Shown here: one piece after another, positions 11,715 through 22,114 of the stretch
Numbering within the stretch: the first letter of the stretch is position 1
How the letters are laid out: each line of letters begins with the position of its first letter
Source of the DNA: Paenibacillaceae bacterium GAS479
GTDB lineage: Bacteria > Bacillota > Bacilli > Paenibacillales > Paenibacillaceae
Assembly: GCA_900105225.1 (NCBI GenBank)
Contig: LT629764.1
Span: 2,497,501-2,561,500 of the forward strand
DNA length: 64,000 bases
Reading direction: 5' to 3'
Notes under the pieces: model-generated
Databases searched by the model: none
Seen by the model: the letters and a program-made list of their open reading frames with translations, nothing else
Told to the model about the DNA's origin: nothing
Translations under genes and position numbers: made by a program

Positions 11715-12059
11715 ATGCAAAGAAAGTGGCGTCTTAGAAGGCGTGAGGATTTTGCCCGGACTTATCGCGGCGGCAAATCCTTTGCCAATGGCCAGTTCGT
11801 CGTTTATTGGTCTCGTCAGCCGAAAGCGGAGCCATTCCGGCTTGGCATATCGGCGAGCAAAAAGATCGGTAATGCGGTCGTTCGCAACCGGATGCGTCGG
11901 GTCGTAAAGGAAATTGTACGGCATAATGTCGAGAAAATCGTTAACCATACGGACTTTATCCTGATCGTTCGAGCCGGGGCCGTCGGAAAATCCTCCAAAG
12001 AGCTGGAAAGAAGCGTGCTGCATGTGCTGCGCAAGGCTGGGCTGCTTAAGTCTCGCTGA
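11715..12059 (+). CDS. rnpA: Ribonuclease P protein component
   Basis: The 114-aa basic protein cofactor of RNase P, which matures tRNA 5' ends with the catalytic RNA. The ATG at 11715 (MQRKWRLRRREDF) matches the family start; the frame is open 12 codons further upstream, but that segment (MAASIFCGVGEL) does not belong. The RNR signature is NAVVRNRMRRVVKEIVR. It lies between rpmH and yidC as in other Bacilli. Confidence 0.96.
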   Translation: MQRKWRLRRREDFARTYRGGKSFANGQFVVYWSRQPKAEPFRLGISASKKIGNAVVRNRMRRVVKEIVRHNVEKIVNHTDFILIVRAGAVGKSSKELERSVLHVLRKAGLLKSR

Positions 12060-12168
12060 GCCCCCATGGAGACGGTGTTTTTGTACCGTTCTAGGCTTGT
12101 TTCTTTGCCATGTTTTATATGGTATAGTTTAGGTTGAAACGCGACAGGCTTTCAGAGAGGAGATTCAC

Positions 12169-13050
12169 ATGTTTTTTTCGCGCTTTACTTCAAAACGCAA
12201 ATGGCTGGTCATGCTCTCCCTGATCTCATTGGTAGCGCTCCTCTCGGGATGCATGCCAGATCCGTCAAAAGCAACAACAACCGAGCAACTGAAAGCAAAT
12301 GGAAACTGGTGGGAAGCTAACGTTGTTTATTACTTCTCCTTAGCTCTGGATGAATTCGCAAGCTGGTTCAACGGTCAATACGGGTTAGCTATCTTGCTCA
12401 TGGTTATTATCGTGCGTACGCTAATTTTGCCATTGACGCTGAAGCAATACCGCAGCTCCAAAGCAATGCAGGCCATTCAGCCTGAGCTGGCTGAGATCCG
12501 CAAGAAATTTGCAGACAATCCGCAGAAGCAGCAAGAAGAGACGATGAAGCTGTTCCAGCAGAACAAAGTGAACCCGATAGCTGGGTGCTTGCCGCTGCTG
12601 ATTCAGATGCCGATCTTTATCGCGCTGTATAACTCTATCTATTATAATGGCGCCATTAAGACGCATGAATTCCTATGGCTACAACTTGGCGAGCCTGATC
12701 AGTGGCATATCCTGCCGATTATTGCGGCGATCACCACTTATGTGCAGACCAAGATGATGCAGAAGTCACAGCCTGTCAATCCACAGATGCAGATGATGAA
12801 TACGATCATGCTCATCTTCCCTGTTCTGATTCTGGTTATGGCTTGGAATCTCCCTTCCGCGCTCCCGCTGTACTGGGTGTACACGAACATCTACACAATC
12901 ATCCAGAACTACTTCCTGTATGTCCGCAATTCGGATAACAAAGGCAACGATCCGAAGAAGGATAATGGAAACAGTGGAAACAGCAACGGAAATGGCAAGA
13001 GCAAAAACAAAGGAAAAGGCAAAGCGGCTATGTCCCTTAAAGGCAAGTGA
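12169..13050 (+). CDS. yidC: YidC/OxaA membrane protein insertase (SpoIIIJ type)
   Basis: The 293-aa insertase works with or without SecYEG. The N-terminus is a lipoprotein signal peptide (hydrophobic run, then LLSGC; mature Cys about residue 28), as in SpoIIIJ. The conserved core follows: LILPLTLKQYRSSKAMQ with the groove arginine, GCLPLLIQMPIFIALYNSIY, and a final membrane helix. The C-terminus is a long Asn/Gly/Lys-rich tail of the kind that contacts ribosomes. GAGAGGAG precedes the ATG. The usual downstream partner jag is missing; a terminator follows instead. Confidence 0.96.
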   Translation: MFFSRFTSKRKWLVMLSLISLVALLSGCMPDPSKATTTEQLKANGNWWEANVVYYFSLALDEFASWFNGQYGLAILLMVIIVRTLILPLTLKQYRSSKAMQAIQPELAEIRKKFADNPQKQQEETMKLFQQNKVNPIAGCLPLLIQMPIFIALYNSIYYNGAIKTHEFLWLQLGEPDQWHILPIIAAITTYVQTKMMQKSQPVNPQMQMMNTIMLIFPVLILVMAWNLPSALPLYWVYTNIYTIIQNYFLYVRNSDNKGNDPKKDNGNSGNSNGNGKSKNKGKGKAAMSLKGK

Positions 13051-13096
13051 GAATGGACAGGCTCTTGGCCTATTATGAATAAAGTTCCAATTCGGC

Positions 13097-13127
13097 GGCA
13101 ATGGCTCTTATAGTCATTGCTTTTTTG
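13097..13127 (+). terminator. Terminator after yidC
   Basis: GCAATG (13098-13103) pairs with CATTGC (13115-13120), followed by six Ts. It ends the rnpA-yidC transcript where jag would normally begin. Confidence 0.75.
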
Positions 13128-13202
13128 CCATCATGCGGCCAGCCTCTCTGCTCTCGCGAGCTGATGCTTATGTGCTGCCTAACGAGGTGAGTGTTCTCCA
13201 TT

Positions 13203-14585
13203 ATGGTAATGCAAGAAACGATAGCTGCAATAGCAACGGCGCTCGGTGAGGGCGGAATCGCGATCATTCGTGTCAGTGGACCACAAGCGGTGCCGAGCAT
13301 TAGTGGAATTCTAAAATCGCGGCAGAAATTGACTGAAGCGGCGAGTCATACCGTCACGTATGGTCATATTGTAGATGTAGATAGTGGCGAGGCAATTGAG
13401 GAAGTGCTCGTCACGGTAATGAAAGGTCCGCGCTCGTTCACGGCAGAGGATGTCGTGGAAATCGGAGTACATGGTGGACTAATCGCAGCGCGCAAAGTGC
13501 TTGAACGGGTACTTCGCCAGCCAGGCTTACGCGTTGCGGAGCCGGGCGAGTTCACGAAGCGCGCTTTCTTAAACGGAAGAATCGACCTGGCGCAGGCAGA
13601 AGCCGTCATCGATCTGATTCGCTCCAAGTCCGACCGTTCGCATACCGTTGCGCTCAAACAAGCCGAAGGAACGTTGTCGAAACGGATCCAGGCGCTGCGT
13701 CATAGCTTAATCGAGTTGCTCGCCCATATCGAGGTGAACATCGATTATCCGGAACATGATGTAGAGGAAATGACGAGTTCCTACATTAAGGATAGCTGCG
13801 GCTCCGCTTTAGAAGCGATTCGCAAGCTGCTGCAAACCGCAGCAGAAGGTAAGATTTTGCGCGAAGGCATCACTACAGCGATCGTTGGCAGACCCAATGT
13901 TGGCAAATCATCGCTGCTGAACGCGCTTGTGCAGGAAAGTAAGGCAATCGTCACGGACATACCAGGTACTACTCGGGATGTCATTGAAGAGTACGTGACA
14001 TTATCAGGTATTCCGCTTCGGCTGCTCGATACAGCTGGCATTCGAGAAACGACGGATGTGGTGGAAAAAATCGGTGTGGAGCGTTCCCACTCAGCGGTTG
14101 AGGAAGCGGAGCTGCTCCTACTGGTATTGAACCGGAACGAGCCGCTGCATGGGGATGAACGAGAGCTGCTCGGTAAGCTTGCGGGCAGACAAGTTATTCT
14201 CATAATCAACAAAACAGATCTTCCCGAGCGGCTTGATGTCGAGGAAGTTCGGACCGCATTGCCGAACAGCCGCATTGTGCCAATGTCCGTCCTGCAGGAA
14301 CAAGGATTGGAAGATCTGGAGCAGGCCATTCGCGAGCTATTTTTTGAAGGACAGCTGGAAGGCGCCGATCTGACCTATGTAAGCAATGCGCGACATATTT
14401 CATTATTGCACCGAGCTGCAGATGCGTTAAATGATGCAGTAAGTGCAACCGCAGACGGAATTCCAATTGATATGGTTCAGTTGGATGTACGCGCAGCATG
14501 GGAGTTGCTTGGCGAAATCGTCGGTGACACGGCCGGCGAGTCGCTGATCGATCAGATATTCTCGCAATTCTGTTTGGGCAAGTAA
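13203..14585 (+). CDS. mnmE: tRNA modification GTPase MnmE
   Basis: A GTPase that, with MnmG, installs (carboxy)methylaminomethyl groups on U34 of tRNAs. From ATG 13203 it has 460 aa, the usual length; GTG 13191 and ATG 13209 are in-frame alternatives, with GAGGTGAG just upstream. N-terminal folate-binding domain: TIAAIATALGEGGIAIIRVSG. G domain: GRPNVGKSSLLNALV, DIPGTTRDV, DTAGI, NKTD. The C-terminal catalytic cysteine motif FCLGK ends the protein. mnmG follows after a 216-bp gap that contains a DnaA-box-like TTGTCCACA at 14586-14594. Confidence 0.97.
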   Translation: MVMQETIAAIATALGEGGIAIIRVSGPQAVPSISGILKSRQKLTEAASHTVTYGHIVDVDSGEAIEEVLVTVMKGPRSFTAEDVVEIGVHGGLIAARKVLERVLRQPGLRVAEPGEFTKRAFLNGRIDLAQAEAVIDLIRSKSDRSHTVALKQAEGTLSKRIQALRHSLIELLAHIEVNIDYPEHDVEEMTSSYIKDSCGSALEAIRKLLQTAAEGKILREGITTAIVGRPNVGKSSLLNALVQESKAIVTDIPGTTRDVIEEYVTLSGIPLRLLDTAGIRETTDVVEKIGVERSHSAVEEAELLLLVLNRNEPLHGDERELLGKLAGRQVILIINKTDLPERLDVEEVRTALPNSRIVPMSVLQEQGLEDLEQAIRELFFEGQLEGADLTYVSNARHISLLHRAADALNDAVSATADGIPIDMVQLDVRAAWELLGEIVGDTAGESLIDQIFSQFCLGK

Positions 14586-14801
14586 TTGTCCACATGGGGA
14601 TAAGTGAGTGGGTTAGAATTGAAATCAAGATGTAGCTGGGGATAAACAGGCGACATCATTAAACATAAATAACTGGCAAGCGGCAGCAAGCAACAGGGAA
14701 TACCGTTAAATGCCGTCGAATGCTGGAATTGAAAACCTATTTTCATAAAAGAGGGAGAGGCGGGGCGATTTCCTGCTAATTCCGACCAGGAGGTTTGGAA
14801 A

Positions 14802-16691
14802 ATGAGTTATGCTGCAGGACAGTATGATGTCCTCGTCATTGGCGCCGGTCATGCCGGCTGTGAGGCGGCTCTGGCCGCTGCCCGCATGGGCTGTGAGACG
14901 CTGCTGCTCACAATTAATTTGGATATGGTCGCTTTCATGCCATGCAACCCTTCCATCGGCGGTCCTGCCAAAGGACATGTTGTTCGTGAGATTGATGCGC
15001 TTGGCGGCGAGATGGGCCGTAATATAGATAAAACTTATATTCAAATGAGGATGCTGAATACGGGCAAAGGGCCTGCTGTGCATGCACTGCGTGCTCAAGC
15101 AGATAAATTTGAGTATCAGCATATGATGAAAAAAACGATTGAGGAAACGCCTCAATTGACGCTTCGTCAAGGTATGGCGGAGGAGCTTATTGTAGAGGAT
15201 GGAGTCTGCGTAGGTGTCATTACTAAGACCGGTGCGGAATATCGGGCTAAGTCGGTTGTCGTGACGACCGGCACTTATTTGCGCGGCAAGGTGATTATGG
15301 GTGAGCTGATTTACGAAAGTGGCCCTAACAACCAGCAACCATCGCTAAAGTTGTCCCAGTCGCTTAAGGAGAACGGCTTTGAACTCGTACGCTTCAAAAC
15401 TGGTACGCCTCCTCGCGTCCACAAGGACAGCATCGATTTTTCCAAAATGGAAATCCAACCGGGCGACGATAAGCCAAAGTTCTTCTCGTTTGAGACCGAA
15501 TATGGGAACAATGAGCAGCTGCCATGCTGGTTAACATACACGTCTGAGGATACGCATCGCATCATTAATGATAATTTGCATCGCGCACCGATGTTTTCTG
15601 GCGTCATAGAGGGAACAGGCCCGCGTTATTGCCCGTCGATTGAGGACAAAATTGTACGTTTTGCAGACAAGCCGAAACATCAGATTTTCTTGGAGCCTGA
15701 AGGTAAAAACACCTCGGAGTACTATGTTCAGGGCTTGTCGACAAGTATGCCGGAAGATGTACAGCTTGGTATCCTGCGCTCTATTCCTGGTCTGGAAAAG
15801 GTCGAGATGATGCGCACGGGTTATGCGATCGAGTACGATGCAGTCGTGCCGACGCAGTTATGGCCTTCGCTTGAGACGAAGGTGCTGCCGGGCTTGTTCA
15901 CCGCCGGACAAATCAATGGGACATCAGGCTACGAGGAAGCGGCCGGACAAGGTGTTATCGCCGGCATCAATGCCGCTCGCAAAGTGCAAGGCAAAGACCC
16001 GGTCATCGTTGAGCGCTCGCAAGGTTATATTGGCGTTTTGATTGACGATCTGGTTACCAAAGGTACAAATGAGCCTTACCGACTGCTCACCTCCCGGGCG
16101 GAGTACCGGCTGCTGTTGCGCCATGACAACGCAGATCTGCGCCTTACGCCGACCGGTTACGAAATCGGCCTGATTAGCGAAGAGCGCTACGCCAAGTTCC
16201 TAGAGAAAAAATCCCTCGTAGAGGGAGAGCTTGCAAGACTTCGCACGGTCAAAATCCGTCCGGAGGAGGCCGAAGCTATGCTTCGCGAGTTCAATTCAAC
16301 TCCTTTGCAAAATACGATCGATGCGCTCACCTTGCTGCGCCGTCCGGAAATTTCTTATGCACAGGTGGAGCCGTTCGCACCTGCTCCTAACGAGCTTAGC
16401 GAGGACATGAAAGAGCAGGTTGAGATCCAGGTTAAATATGCCGGTTATATAGAGAAGCAACTGCTGCAAGTAGAGCGGCTCGGCAAGATGGAAAAGAAGA
16501 AAATTCCGGATGATATCGATTATAGTCTCGTTCATGGACTGGCTTCCGAAGCGAAGCAAAAGCTCGGTGCGATTCGTCCGCTAAATATCGGTCAAGCTTC
16601 GCGGATTGCTGGTGTGACACCGGCAGATATTTCTATTCTGCTCGTGCATTTGGATCATTATAGCCGTTCACGCGCTGCGAGGAGCTCTTAA
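14802..16691 (+). CDS. mnmG: tRNA uridine-5-carboxymethylaminomethyl synthase, FAD subunit MnmG
   Basis: A 629-aa FAD enzyme, partner of MnmE in wobble uridine modification. FAD-binding motif: [19 protein letters not shown]. GidA signatures include [21 protein letters not shown] and [30 protein letters not shown] is close to the ATG. The stop overlaps the rsmG start by one base (TAATG), so the two are coupled. Confidence 0.98.
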   Translation: MSYAAGQYDVLVIGAGHAGCEAALAAARMGCETLLLTINLDMVAFMPCNPSIGGPAKGHVVREIDALGGEMGRNIDKTYIQMRMLNTGKGPAVHALRAQADKFEYQHMMKKTIEETPQLTLRQGMAEELIVEDGVCVGVITKTGAEYRAKSVVVTTGTYLRGKVIMGELIYESGPNNQQPSLKLSQSLKENGFELVRFKTGTPPRVHKDSIDFSKMEIQPGDDKPKFFSFETEYGNNEQLPCWLTYTSEDTHRIINDNLHRAPMFSGVIEGTGPRYCPSIEDKIVRFADKPKHQIFLEPEGKNTSEYYVQGLSTSMPEDVQLGILRSIPGLEKVEMMRTGYAIEYDAVVPTQLWPSLETKVLPGLFTAGQINGTSGYEEAAGQGVIAGINAARKVQGKDPVIVERSQGYIGVLIDDLVTKGTNEPYRLLTSRAEYRLLLRHDNADLRLTPTGYEIGLISEERYAKFLEKKSLVEGELARLRTVKIRPEEAEAMLREFNSTPLQNTIDALTLLRRPEISYAQVEPFAPAPNELSEDMKEQVEIQVKYAGYIEKQLLQVERLGKMEKKKIPDDIDYSLVHGLASEAKQKLGAIRPLNIGQASRIAGVTPADISILLVHLDHYSRSRAARSS

Positions 16692-17416
16692 TGGACGCAG
16701 TTATGGATAGCTTCCGCGCTAGGTTGGAAGAGCGGGGCATCCCGCTCTCAGTTCGGCAAATGGAACAGTTTCAACGGTATTATGAGCTTCTGGTGGAATG
16801 GAACGAGAAGATGAACTTGACCGGGATTACAGAGCGGGATGCGGTGTTCGAGAAGCATTTTTATGATTCCGTCACGCTGGCCTTCTATCTCGACCTGTCG
16901 TCGACTCCAAGTTTGGCCGATATAGGTTCTGGAGCCGGTTTTCCGAGCTTGCCACTTAAAATTTGCTTCCCTCATCTGAAAATAACGATTGTGGATTCGC
17001 TCAATAAGCGAATTACATTCCTCAAGCATGTATGTGAGGAGCTTGGACTGGAGCAGGTCGAGTGCGTGCATGGCCGGGCTGAGGATATTGCCCGTTTGCC
17101 GCAGCATCGTGATCGCTACGCGGTTGTCACAGCTCGCGCTGTTGCGCGTCTAGCCGGGCTGAGCGAGCTATGCTTGCCTTTCGTGCAAAAGGGTGGCGTT
17201 TTCGCCGCGATGAAGGGAGCTCAGCCGCAGGAAGAGCTCGACGAAGCTCGTTATGCGATCCGTGAGCTGCGCGGTCAGTTTAATAAGGTTGAGACGCTGC
17301 GACTTCCCGATGAACAATCGGAACGTGCGATCGTTTTGATTCGTAAAACAGATTCAACGCCCAAGGCTTATCCTCGCAAGGCGGGCGTACCACTGAAACA
17401 GCCTTTGCAAAAATAA
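16691..17416 (+). CDS. rsmG: 16S rRNA (guanine527-N7)-methyltransferase RsmG
   Basis: A 241-aa SAM-dependent methyltransferase that modifies G527 (E. coli numbering) of 16S rRNA; its loss gives low-level streptomycin resistance. The SAM motif is LADIGSGAGFPSLPLKI. FEKHFYDSVT and the ARAVARLAGLSELCLPFV block are typical. Start overlaps the mnmG stop. Confidence 0.97.
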   Translation: MDAVMDSFRARLEERGIPLSVRQMEQFQRYYELLVEWNEKMNLTGITERDAVFEKHFYDSVTLAFYLDLSSTPSLADIGSGAGFPSLPLKICFPHLKITIVDSLNKRITFLKHVCEELGLEQVECVHGRAEDIARLPQHRDRYAVVTARAVARLAGLSELCLPFVQKGGVFAAMKGAQPQEELDEARYAIRELRGQFNKVETLRLPDEQSERAIVLIRKTDSTPKAYPRKAGVPLKQPLQK

Positions 17417-17457
17417 GGTCCGTTCCTTGAAAGAGGACTAGTTATCCTCTGAGATGC

Positions 17458-17485
17458 CATCTATGTTCCACGTGGAACATAGATG
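17458..17485. promoter_or_regulatory. parS: parS centromere site (28-bp perfect palindrome)
   Basis: A parS core TGTTCCACGTGGAACA at 17464-17479 is perfectly symmetric, and symmetry extends six bases each side to 28 bp. ParB (Spo0J) loads at such sites and spreads. It lies 42 bp after rsmG and 368 bp before noc. The Noc target ATTTCCCGGGAAAT is different, so this is a ParB site. Confidence 0.9.
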
Positions 17486-17852
17486 AGGAGGTGCAAGTTG
17501 TGAAAACTTCTTGCAAACGCGAAATCCAGCAGGATATTTAAGGACCTTCAACGAATTGGAAAGAGTGATGTTTGGATGCGTGCTCTCGATTCGCGAGGCG
17601 ATGCTTCCGGCCTTCACAGGCATGGAAGACTTGACGCGCAACCTTATTCGGCCGTTCTTTGCAGGAGCCGCATTCCAATCTGCCCGTGCTGCACGAAATA
17701 GCCGTGACCATCCGCTTCCATAAGGAAGCGTGAAGAAGAAGTATGGTGCTGGTGCCGCATCCGTGATTTTGGGAGCCAAGCAAGTCCAGCGCGGCCGCAA
17801 CACGGAATCCTACAGCAAGGACATTGGCACATTGAATTCGGGTGGTTGTAGA
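17486..17852. other. Unassigned stretch between parS and noc
   Basis: About 370 bp with no convincing gene. A GAGGAGG site at 17483 precedes a GTG that opens only 13 codons. Plus-strand frames carry blocks without stops (17511-17723, and 17730 in frame into noc), but none has a start with a ribosome binding site or a recognisable motif. It could be a decayed gene or the noc leader. Confidence 0.35.
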
Positions 17853-18674
17853 ATGATGAAAGAACAATTTTCCCGGCTTTTCGGGCTGACCGACCCGAAG
17901 GCTGCTCTAGATGAGGTCAAGCAAATTCCCATCGGCAGCATTGATACAAGTCCGTATCAGCCGAGAACGATCTTTGATGACGAGAGAATTGAAGAGCTGA
18001 GCCAGACGATTCGTACACATGGCGTCATTCAGCCGATCGTCGTCCGTCTCAGAGGCGATCGTTATGAAATCATCGCTGGTGAGCGCCGTTGGCGTGCTGT
18101 CACGAAGCTGGGCCTGGAGACGATTCCAGCCATAGTACGGGAATTCAATGATTCCCAGGCCGCCTCGATTGCGTTGATCGAGAATCTGCAACGTGAAGGC
18201 TTAAGTGCCATTGAAGAAGCGGTAGCCTACCAGAAGCTAATTGATCTGCATAGTCTGACCCAGGAAAGCCTGGCCCAACGTCTTGGCAAAAGTCAATCGA
18301 CGATTGCGAACAAGATCCGACTGCTCGGCCTCAGTGAGCCGGTTAAGATGGCTCTTACTGAGCGCAAGATTACGGAGCGGCATGCAAGGTCTTTGCTCGC
18401 TCTTGATTCCACCGAGCTGCAACAAAAGGTACTTGAAGACGTGCTGTCCAAGGAACTTAATGTTAAGCAGACCGAGGCAAGAGTTGCCTTTTACAAAGAA
18501 ACATCCAAAGCTAAAAAGTCGAAGCGTGTTTCCTTTACGAAAGATGTTCGTCTGGCTTTAAATACGATCCGTCAATCCATTGATATGGTGTCGGGGTCCG
18601 GGCTTCAGATCAAAACGGACGAGAAGGATTATGAGGATCATTACGAGATCGTCATTAAAATTCCGAAGCGTTGA
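17853..18674 (+). CDS. noc: Nucleoid occlusion protein Noc
   Basis: A ParB-family CTPase/DNA-binding protein that blocks division over the nucleoid by bringing Noc-bound DNA to the membrane. The start is ATG at 17853 ([12 protein letters not shown]) behind [16 protein letters not shown] is the amphipathic membrane-targeting helix, so the longer in-frame N-terminus from 17730 is rejected. CTP-binding GERRWRA and [17 protein letters not shown] are present, followed by the HTH ([17 protein letters not shown]). 273 aa. Assigned as Noc rather than ParB because a second ParB-like gene with parS follows. Confidence 0.93.
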   Translation: MMKEQFSRLFGLTDPKAALDEVKQIPIGSIDTSPYQPRTIFDDERIEELSQTIRTHGVIQPIVVRLRGDRYEIIAGERRWRAVTKLGLETIPAIVREFNDSQAASIALIENLQREGLSAIEEAVAYQKLIDLHSLTQESLAQRLGKSQSTIANKIRLLGLSEPVKMALTERKITERHARSLLALDSTELQQKVLEDVLSKELNVKQTEARVAFYKETSKAKKSKRVSFTKDVRLALNTIRQSIDMVSGSGLQIKTDEKDYEDHYEIVIKIPKR

Positions 18675-18822
18675 TTCCCCGCGCAAGCCGTTTCATTCCG
18701 TGAAGGTTTCCTTTATACTTAATTCATCTTAATTGACGCGTTTCTATACGCGACGCGGGCGAAATTCAACATGACAATGCCGACAAAACTGCCCACAAGC
18801 TATCTTCTTGATTCACAGGATT

Positions 18823-18845
18823 AGCGGCAACAGCCGCTTTTTTTT
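18823..18845 (+). terminator. Terminator between noc and parA
   Basis: AGCGGC/GCCGCT stem with a 4-nt loop (AACA) and eight Ts, about 150 bp after noc. Confidence 0.7.
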
Positions 18846-19021
18846 ATCTTTAGAAGGCCATGTTTTTACATTGTCGACAGTGTGGGCGATCCAGCCTATC
18901 AGCATCTACGGCCGCCGTACCTCAGACTTATTTGTGCAAACGCTACCGGGTTGTGAATACCGGATTTTTGATTGTGCAGTAGGAATAGTTGTACGAGATT
19001 GGGAATATTGAGGTGACAAGG

Positions 19022-19795
19022 TTGTCCAAAATAATCGCCATAACGAACCAGAAGGGCGGGGTCGGTAAAACGACCACATCCGTTAATCTGGGGGCATGCC
19101 TCGCTTCCTTAGGGAAGAAGGTGCTGCTAGTTGATATTGACCCGCAAGGCAATACAACCAGCGGCGTCGGCATTAATAAGGCTGATGTGGAAAATAGTAT
19201 TTACGACGTCTTGATCAATGAAGTGGATCCTCATGATGCGGTCATGCCAACTGCGATTCCCAATTTAAGCATCATTCCAGCTACGATTCAATTGGCTGGA
19301 GCGGAAATCGAGCTGGTCCCGACGATCTCTCGCGAAGTTAGGCTTAAAAAGTCGCTCTCGCAGCTGCGCCAGGAATACGATTATATTTTAATTGATTGCC
19401 CGCCATCACTTGGTATTCTTACTATTAACTCTTTGACGGCGGCTGATTCTGTCATTATTCCTATTCAGTGTGAATACTACGCGTTGGAAGGGCTAAGCCA
19501 GCTACTCAACACAGTTCGGCTCGTCCAAAAACATCTCAATACCTCACTAAAAATTGAAGGCGTATTGCTGACGATGTTCGATGCTCGTACAAATCTGGGT
19601 ATACAAGTTATAGAGGAAGTTAAAAAGTACTTTCAACAAAAGGTGTACCAAACAATCATCCCAAGGAATGTGCGTCTGAGTGAGGCGCCGTCTCATGGAC
19701 AGGCTATCATTACTTACGATCCTCGTTCCAAAGGCGCCGAGGTTTATCTTGAACTGGCGAAGGAAGTGATTCAATATGAGCAAGCGGCTAGGTAG
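19022..19795 (+). CDS. parA: Chromosome partitioning ATPase ParA (Soj)
   Basis: A Walker-type ATPase that with ParB segregates origins and, in B. subtilis, controls DnaA. The start is TTG at 19022 ([13 protein letters not shown]) with GAGGTGA 5 nt upstream; the ATG at 18989 in the same frame has no good site. Deviant Walker [15 protein letters not shown], Walker A' VDIDPQGN, Walker [13 protein letters not shown]. 257 aa. Overlaps parB by 20 bp. Confidence 0.97.
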   Translation: MSKIIAITNQKGGVGKTTTSVNLGACLASLGKKVLLVDIDPQGNTTSGVGINKADVENSIYDVLINEVDPHDAVMPTAIPNLSIIPATIQLAGAEIELVPTISREVRLKKSLSQLRQEYDYILIDCPPSLGILTINSLTAADSVIIPIQCEYYALEGLSQLLNTVRLVQKHLNTSLKIEGVLLTMFDARTNLGIQVIEEVKKYFQQKVYQTIIPRNVRLSEAPSHGQAIITYDPRSKGAEVYLELAKEVIQYEQAAR

Positions 19796-20624
19796 AGGAC
19801 TAGATGCGCTCATTCCGTCTCTTTCGATCCAAGAAGGTGACAAGGTGGTCGAGATTGACCTGAAGCAGCTACGCCCGAATCCGTATCAGCCAAGGATAAC
19901 CTTTCATGATGAATCCATTCATGAACTGGCGGAATCGATCAAGCAACATGGCGTAATTCAACCGATTCTAGTTCGATCCGTGCTTAAGGGTTACGAAATC
20001 ATTGCTGGTGAGCGTCGTTTCCGTGCCTCTCAGCTTTGTGGGCTGAAAAGCATACCGGCTGTTATTCGTAGCTTTACGGATCAGCAGGCGATGGAAATTG
20101 CTCTCATCGAGAATCTTCAGCGTGAGGATTTGAACGCGATTGATCTGGCGGCTGCTTATCATGCCATCATGGACAAGTTCAATTTAACGCAAGAGGAGCT
20201 TTCACTTAAGGTCGGTAAATCCCGTTCTCATATCGCCAACTTCCTCCGTCTGTTGAGCTTGCCGCCTGAGATCAAGGAAAATGTTTCACGTGGAACATTA
20301 TCGATGGGACATGCGCGTGCTTTGGCAGGACTCAAAGAAGATAAGCTGCGCAAGGAGCTGGCTAAGCAGGCTATATCGAGCGAGTGGAGTGTGCGCGAGC
20401 TTGAGCAGGCGATCCAAACGCTGGATAAGAAACCGTTGGAGCCTGCTGCGGCTAAAAACAAGCTGCAGAAGCGCGACCCTTATTTGGAAGAGTTGGAAGA
20501 AAACCTGAGAGAGAGATTCAAAACCTCGGTCAAAATCAAAGCGTCTCGCGAGCGTGGGAAAATTGAGCTGGCCTATTACAATAAGCAGGATCTGGAACGG
20601 ATTTTGGACCTTTTGAAGTCCTGA
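19776..20624 (+). CDS. parB: Chromosome partitioning protein ParB (Spo0J)
   Basis: A 282-aa CTP-dependent clamp that loads at parS and recruits [17 protein letters not shown] start, [13 protein letters not shown] and [20 protein letters not shown]-binding boxes, [18 protein letters not shown], and a C-terminal dimerisation region. It overlaps parA by 20 bp and carries a parS site within its own coding sequence, as in B. subtilis. Confidence 0.97.
   Translation: MSKRLGRGLDALIPSLSIQEGDKVVEIDLKQLRPNPYQPRITFHDESIHELAESIKQHGVIQPILVRSVLKGYEIIAGERRFRASQLCGLKSIPAVIRSFTDQQAMEIALIENLQREDLNAIDLAAAYHAIMDKFNLTQEELSLKVGKSRSHIANFLRLLSLPPEIKENVSRGTLSMGHARALAGLKEDKLRKELAKQAISSEWSVRELEQAIQTLDKKPLEPAAAKNKLQKRDPYLEELEENLRERFKTSVKIKASRERGKIELAYYNKQDLERILDLLKS
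20282..20297. promoter_or_regulatory. parS: parS site inside parB
   Basis: TGTTTCACGTGGAACA, the reverse complement of the parS within B. subtilis spo0J (TGTTCCACGTGAAACA). It encodes the NVSRGT segment of ParB, so the site is kept within a coding constraint. Confidence 0.92.
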
Positions 20625-20787
20625 ACCCGGGAAGGAAACGTCTGAAGTGAGCTGTGGCGAATCAACTTTTTTCAGAGTAGGGGGATGAGTTGGAACTGTA
20701 CTTACAGCAACAATTCTTCTTGCATACCATGTATATGGAATAGCTGATTCAGGCTTTGAAGCTTTAGATGAAAGCAGCTCGTTAAAG

Positions 20788-20840
20788 TAGCATACCTCGG
20801 TTGTAATCTGCTACGACAGGGATTAAACTTAGGTATGCTA
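20788..20840 (+). repeat. Inverted repeat after parB
   Basis: TAGCATACCT (20788-20797) and AGGTATGCTA (20831-20840) are exact inverted repeats 33 nt apart. There is no T-run, so it is a poor terminator; it could be an operator or a weak hairpin. Nothing else is seen in the 20625-20907 gap. Confidence 0.4.
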
Positions 20841-20907
20841 TTGCTTTGTAATGGGAAAATCGACAGAGCACAATGAAGGTTACGTTTATGCTCGTCAGGA
20901 AAGGTGA

Positions 20908-22086
20908 GTGGGCGTCATAGCCGTTGATCAGCCGTTAATTTACCTCGATCATGCTGCGACATCTTGGCCCAAACCTGAGGCCGTCGTGAATGCGGTTACG
21001 GAGACACTTATGCAAGGTGCGGCTAACCCAGGAAGAGGGAGCCATCGGATGGCGGTTCAGTCAGGACGGGTGATGTTCGAAGCAAGGAAAAACCTGGCCA
21101 AACTGCTGCGAATATCGAATCCCAACGACATTGCGCTGACCGCGAATACAACGGTTGGGCTGAATATGGCCATCAAGGGCATATTGAAGTCCGGCGACCA
21201 TGTTGTAGCAACTGCCGTGGAGCATAATTCCGTCCGCAGGCCTCTGGAATATTTAAAAGAGAGTCTTGGAATCAGTGTTACCTATGTAGAGACGGATGCC
21301 AATGGTGAGCTTGAGGCGACCCGGATTCGCGAGGCGCTCCAGCCCAACACAGCGCTAGTCGTAGCGACGCACAGTTCTAATCTATTGGGCTCGATTCTGC
21401 CTATAGCCGAGATTGGTGAGATCACTCGCCGACAAGGAATTCCTTTCCTCGTTGATGCTGCTCAGTCTGCTGGCATTCTGGACATTGATGTTGAGGCGAT
21501 GGGAATTGACCTACTGGCCTTCCCTGGTCATAAAGCGTTGCTTGGCCCTCAAGGCACAGGAGGGCTGTACATTCATCCGAGATTAGACCCCGTTCCCTTA
21601 CTGCATGGAGGGACCGGCAGCCAGTCGGAGTCGGCGACTCAGCCGACCGTAAGGCCGGATCGTTATGAAGCCGGAACGCCAAATACGCCCGGCATGGCCG
21701 GGCTAGCAGCAGGTGTGAAGCATGTGCTGAAAATAACTCCGGCAGTCATACACGCCTGGGAGACTGATCTGATAAACCGCATGCGGGATGGGCTTTCGAC
21801 CGTGGCGGGAATCAGGCTGCTTGGGCCGGCTGAGGGGCGCCCAAGGACAGGGATATGCGCCTTCACGATGGAGGGCGTTGAGGCATCGGAGCTTTCTTTT
21901 ATACTGGATCAGCATTATGGTATTGCCGTAAGATCGGGCTATCATTGTACCCCGCTGGCACATTGGAGCGCCGGGACAGCCGATTCAGGCGCAGTAAGAG
22001 CAAGTGTCGGTTTCTCTACAACGGACGAGGAAGCGGAAGCACTTGTGCTTGCTTTACGCGAGATTCGGACCCATTATCCCCTCTAG
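20908..22086 (+). CDS. Aminotransferase class V, cysteine desulfurase-like
   Basis: A 392-aa PLP enzyme resembling the cysteine desulfurase/selenocysteine lyase family. IYLDHAATSWPKPEAV start, AVEHNSVRRPLEYL with the PLP-stacking histidine, FLVDAAQSAG, and the Schiff-base lysine in FPGHKALLGPQGTGGLYI. The active-site loop cysteine is in GYHCTPLAH. It starts at GTG 20908 with AGGAAAGG only 3 nt upstream, so a slightly later start is possible. It stands next to DUF4446 and close to DUF3343, a family proposed to carry Se or S, which hints at sulfur or selenium handling (inference). Confidence 0.85.
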   Translation: MGVIAVDQPLIYLDHAATSWPKPEAVVNAVTETLMQGAANPGRGSHRMAVQSGRVMFEARKNLAKLLRISNPNDIALTANTTVGLNMAIKGILKSGDHVVATAVEHNSVRRPLEYLKESLGISVTYVETDANGELEATRIREALQPNTALVVATHSSNLLGSILPIAEIGEITRRQGIPFLVDAAQSAGILDIDVEAMGIDLLAFPGHKALLGPQGTGGLYIHPRLDPVPLLHGGTGSQSESATQPTVRPDRYEAGTPNTPGMAGLAAGVKHVLKITPAVIHAWETDLINRMRDGLSTVAGIRLLGPAEGRPRTGICAFTMEGVEASELSFILDQHYGIAVRSGYHCTPLAHWSAGTADSGAVRASVGFSTTDEEAEALVLALREIRTHYPL

Positions 22087-22114
22087 GGAGAAGATTAGGA
22101 GCGTTACGGGATAG

